From the NCBI GenBank assembly GCA_031259185.1, contig JAIRLV010000103.1, forward strand, positions 1-7,334: a stretch of DNA of 7,334 nucleotides, in the 5' to 3' direction. The position numbers and the translations under genes were made by a program. Each line of letters begins with the position of its first letter. The stretch's first letter is position 1. Source of the stretch: Elusimicrobiota bacterium (GTDB lineage: Bacteria; RUG730). A model generated the notes under the pieces. It did not search any database and was not told the DNA's origin. It worked only from the letters and a program-made list of their open reading frames with translations. Positions 5,304 to 7,334 of this stretch are shown here, in pieces.

Positions 5304-5450
5304 TTATTGACCGCCAAAGATACTGAGTAAAAGAATAACTAATAAAAATAAAATTATTGGAGAAAATATAATAATTAATGCTATATAAAAAAAAATTTCA
5401 CAGAAATTTTTCCATGCTTTTTTGGTTATTGGGACAATATAAAAAATCAT
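5304..5450 (-). CDS. 48-residue single-pass membrane protein, probable moron
   Basis: On the minus strand an ATG at 5450 opens 48 codons ending in TAA at 5304. Residues 1-18 (MIFYIVPITKKAWKNFCE) are short and basic, and 19-45 are an unbroken hydrophobic stretch rich in Ile, Leu and Phe ending in GGQ. One transmembrane helix with the N-terminus inside the cytoplasm is predicted by the positive-inside rule. A perfect AGGAGG, an extended -10 promoter with perfect TATAAT and an operator-like dyad lie directly upstream, which is strong evidence that this small reading frame is real. It runs against the tail operon between the Z-like gene and the tape measure. Phage accessory genes placed like this often act in superinfection exclusion or lysogenic conversion; a small membrane toxin is another option. 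I recognise no specific family, and no terminator is seen after the stop. Confidence 0.7.
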   Translation of the reverse strand: MIFYIVPITKKAWKNFCEIFFYIALIIIFSPIILFLLVILLLSIFGGQ

Positions 5451-5458
5451 TTTTATAA

Positions 5459-5464
5459 CCTCCT
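5459..5464 (-). promoter_or_regulatory. Shine-Dalgarno AGGAGG of the minus-strand gene
   Basis: On the minus strand TTAGGAGGT precedes the ATG at 5450 with eight bases between AGGAGG and the start codon. Match and spacing are optimal, which is why the short frame is called as a gene. Its first two bases overlap the end of the dyad at 5463-5478. Confidence 0.85.
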
Positions 5465-5478
5465 AATATCTATATTAG
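5463..5478. promoter_or_regulatory. Operator-like 16-bp dyad over the predicted start of transcription
   Basis: CTAATAT and ATATTAG form a perfect 7-2-7 inverted repeat. It spans about -6 to +10 relative to the start expected from the -10 box and ends inside the ribosome binding site. It could bind a dimeric repressor or, at RNA level, fold so as to hide the ribosome binding site. It is AT-rich, so chance symmetry is possible. Confidence 0.45.
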
Positions 5479-5479
5479 T

Positions 5480-5508
5480 ATTATAACATAAAAATATACA
5501 AAGTTCAA
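5480..5508 (-). promoter_or_regulatory. Extended -10 promoter for the minus-strand gene
   Basis: Read on the minus strand: TTGAAC (-35, 5508-5503, four of six matches), a 17-base spacer, then TATAAT (5485-5480) preceded by TGT, giving the TGn extended -10 motif. Transcription should start near 5473 and leave only about 20 nt before the start codon. The combination of ideal spacer, TGn and perfect -10 makes it the best promoter in the window. It points away from the tape-measure gene, whose own start is 24 bases beyond the -35. Confidence 0.75.
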
Positions 5509-5531
5509 ATATAAAAACAAGGATTATAGAT

Positions 5532-7301
5532 ATGGCGGAATATAGTTTATCAATGCAATTTAAAGCTATACAAGATATAACAGAAAAACTTGAAAAGATG
5601 AGTAAATCAGTGACTAAATTTTCTGATGATGTAAATAAAAAGTTTACTGATTTAAATAAAACCTCTACTAATTTGAGCGATACGGTAGAGCAAATGGAAG
5701 GGAATATTACAATATTTTCAAAAGATATAAAAGACCAGTTTTTAGATTTTGGCAATGCAGTAGGTATAGCGGATAAAAAAATGGAAGAATTTCAAAATCA
5801 ATCAATGAAAACATCCAGCATTTTGAAAAGCGGTTTTATGCTGGGGCTAGGTAATTGGGTAGCAAATAAGGCAATAAATCAATTAGCTCTAATACCGCAA
5901 AAAACGATAGGATTTATAAAAGATTCTGTGAAAGTTGGAATGGAATTTGAAAGCGTATTAGTTAGTGCAGTTTCTAAGTTGAGTGATGATTACGATAGAC
6001 CATTGAAAAAAACAAGCGCAGAATTTCAATTATTGAGAGATGCAGCCAGAAAGGTAGGTATAGAGACGAGATTTTCTGCAATAGAGGGAGCAAAAGCATT
6101 AGAATTTATAGCGCAAGCAGGATTTGATGCTAAACAATCAGTAGCAATACTGCCAAAAGTTATCAATTTAGCTCTAGCATCTAATACAGACTTTGCACAA
6201 TCAAGTATGATAGCAACTAAGACATTGGGAATGTTTAATATGAAAGTAGCTGATACTATTCAATTGCAAAAAAACCTTGAAAGAATAAGCGATGTAATGG
6301 CAAAAGCAGCCAATATAACTAATGCTGAAGTAGTAGATATATTTGAAACATACCAGCAAGTAGGAGCTATTTCTACATCGCTTAATACAAATATAGAAAC
6401 AGTTACAGCAATGATTGGTTCTATATCAAATGTAGCCGTAAGACAACAAGCAGGAACATATTTGAAAGCAGTATTTACTAATATAGTAGACGTAAACAAG
6501 CAAGTAAAATTATTAGAAAAAGGCATAAAAGTATTAGATAAAAAAGGGGATTTATTGGATGTATTAGATATTATAGAACAAATAAAGAAAAAAACTTTAA
6601 AGATGGGGACAGGAGAAAGAGCAGGTTTTTTGAGTGATATATTTGGAGATAGAGGACTTATAGCAATATCAACCTTTGTAAATCAAGATATAGAAGCAAT
6701 AAAAAATATGAGGAATGAATTGCTGGCGGCTGGTGGATCAGTGAAAGAAATGGCTGATATTTTAGACGATACGATGCAGGGTGATATTTATAAATTAAAT
6801 GCGGCTTTGAATGATACAAAAATAACAATAAGCGATATAGCGCAAACGCAAGGATTAAGAGAGATGGTGCAAGAAATAACAAAAGCTATATTGCAATTAG
6901 ATAGATTTTTAAAAGAACATCAAGAAATAGGTAACTTTTTGGGAAAGATGGGGAAATTTGTATTAGATCGGACTAAAGCTAATATAGATTTTGTGCCATC
7001 ACTTTTTGGTAAAAGTGGAATATTTAATCGAATATATAACGATGCAGTCCCAATTTTGGATTATGGTAACTATATGTCAAGGTATGGCAGTTTAGATATA
7101 GGACAACTTCCAATAGAGCAACCGCGAATAGACGAAACGCCAATGATAAAAGAATATAAAGAGCAAAAGAATATACTGGAAAAGCAGAATATAGAAAATC
7201 TATTAAATATCAATTTTTCTAACATACCAGACAATGTACAAATTGAAAGCGATATAAAAACACCGGCAATAACCTTGAACGCTGGAAAAAGAAATAAATA
7301 G
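5532..7301 (+). CDS. Phage tail tape measure protein, TP901 type
   Basis: The product is 589 residues. Residues 10-75 are predicted helical with a coiled-coil character (repeated K/D/N and hydrophobic spacing). Residues 101-129 form a hydrophobic, Gly-containing segment. About 133-330 match the TP901 tape-measure core, with 'A.kvGieTrFsA.Ega.Al.fiAqAGfda', 'LALASNTDFAQSSMIATKTLGMF' and 'DVMAKAANITNAEVVDIFETYQQVG' in order. Residues about 385-470 carry a second helical section, and the end (530-589) is polar. The protein fills the tail tube and sets its length; at about 0.15 nm per residue, 589 residues would give a tail near 90 nm. AAGGA at 5519-5523 lies eight bases upstream of the ATG. Unusually, it is separated from the chaperone by a Z-like gene and a minus-strand gene. 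The frame is intact, with no sign of decay. Confidence 0.88.
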   Translation: MAEYSLSMQFKAIQDITEKLEKMSKSVTKFSDDVNKKFTDLNKTSTNLSDTVEQMEGNITIFSKDIKDQFLDFGNAVGIADKKMEEFQNQSMKTSSILKSGFMLGLGNWVANKAINQLALIPQKTIGFIKDSVKVGMEFESVLVSAVSKLSDDYDRPLKKTSAEFQLLRDAARKVGIETRFSAIEGAKALEFIAQAGFDAKQSVAILPKVINLALASNTDFAQSSMIATKTLGMFNMKVADTIQLQKNLERISDVMAKAANITNAEVVDIFETYQQVGAISTSLNTNIETVTAMIGSISNVAVRQQAGTYLKAVFTNIVDVNKQVKLLEKGIKVLDKKGDLLDVLDIIEQIKKKTLKMGTGERAGFLSDIFGDRGLIAISTFVNQDIEAIKNMRNELLAAGGSVKEMADILDDTMQGDIYKLNAALNDTKITISDIAQTQGLREMVQEITKAILQLDRFLKEHQEIGNFLGKMGKFVLDRTKANIDFVPSLFGKSGIFNRIYNDAVPILDYGNYMSRYGSLDIGQLPIEQPRIDETPMIKEYKEQKNILEKQNIENLLNINFSNIPDNVQIESDIKTPAITLNAGKRNK

Positions 7302-7334
7302 AGTAAACGTTCTTTGAAAATTTTTAGTTATTTT
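7302..7334. other. Sequence after the tape measure
   Basis: Thirty-three bases remain after the stop codon. They show no ribosome binding site or start codon and no clear hairpin, so the next tail gene is not reached within the window. Confidence 0.5.

Noticed and set aside
5341-5390. Plus-strand TATAAT at 5367-5372 as promoter of an antisense RNA, which would make a type I toxin-antitoxin pair with the small membrane gene
   Set aside because: No acceptable -35 and no extended -10 are present, and TATAAT is common in DNA of this composition. A type I system cannot be supported, though it is not excluded.
1-7334. CRISPR array, tRNA genes, insertion sequence or attachment site
   Set aside because: No regularly spaced identical repeats, cloverleaf, transposase or terminal direct repeat around an integrase was found.

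Overview
The window is a stretch of a phage or prophage late operon that encodes the neck and contractile tail of a myovirus with a Mu-type tail. The DNA is very AT-rich, with heavy use of AGA, ATA and AAA codons and strong AGGAGG-type ribosome binding sites. This suggests a low-GC bacterial host. A Fusobacteriota host (Fusobacterium or Leptotrichia type) is my best guess, but Brachyspira or a low-GC Firmicute cannot be excluded from the sequence alone. No integrase, transposase, head or lysis gene lies inside the window, so a transposing Mu-like phage cannot be told apart from a temperate phage that only has a Mu-type tail.

Layout, left to right. Positions 1-381 are a long non-coding leader with a purine tract and hairpins. 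They are followed by three tightly coupled genes: a gp35/HI1506-like protein with a long Ala/Lys/Glu/Gln repeat tail (382-804), a probable head-tail stopper (801-1145, ATGA overlap) and a probable tail terminator (1147-1725). Next come the tail sheath of the Mu gpL family (1744-3234) and the tail tube of the Mu gpM family (3259-3642). A second long non-coding region (3643-4046) is packed with inverted repeats, shares modules with the first leader and carries a candidate internal promoter. After it lie the tail assembly chaperone (4047-4433) with a T_TTT_TTG slippery site that would extend it by 42 residues to 4558, a basic minor-tail-Z-like protein (4593-5261) and the TP901-type tape measure protein (5532-7301).

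How the genes work together. Sheath and tube form the contractile cylinder around the tape measure. The chaperone and its frameshifted longer form would load tube subunits onto the tape measure. The terminator and stopper close the tail and join it to the head.

The most unusual item lies on the minus strand between the Z-like gene and the tape measure. It is a 48-codon gene for a single-pass membrane protein (5304-5450) with a perfect AGGAGG site, an extended -10 promoter with a perfect TATAAT, and a 16-bp operator-like dyad over the predicted transcription start. It runs against the tail operon and looks like a self-contained 'moron': a small accessory gene expressed independently, perhaps from the lysogen, as in superinfection exclusion or lysogenic conversion. 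Its function is unknown.
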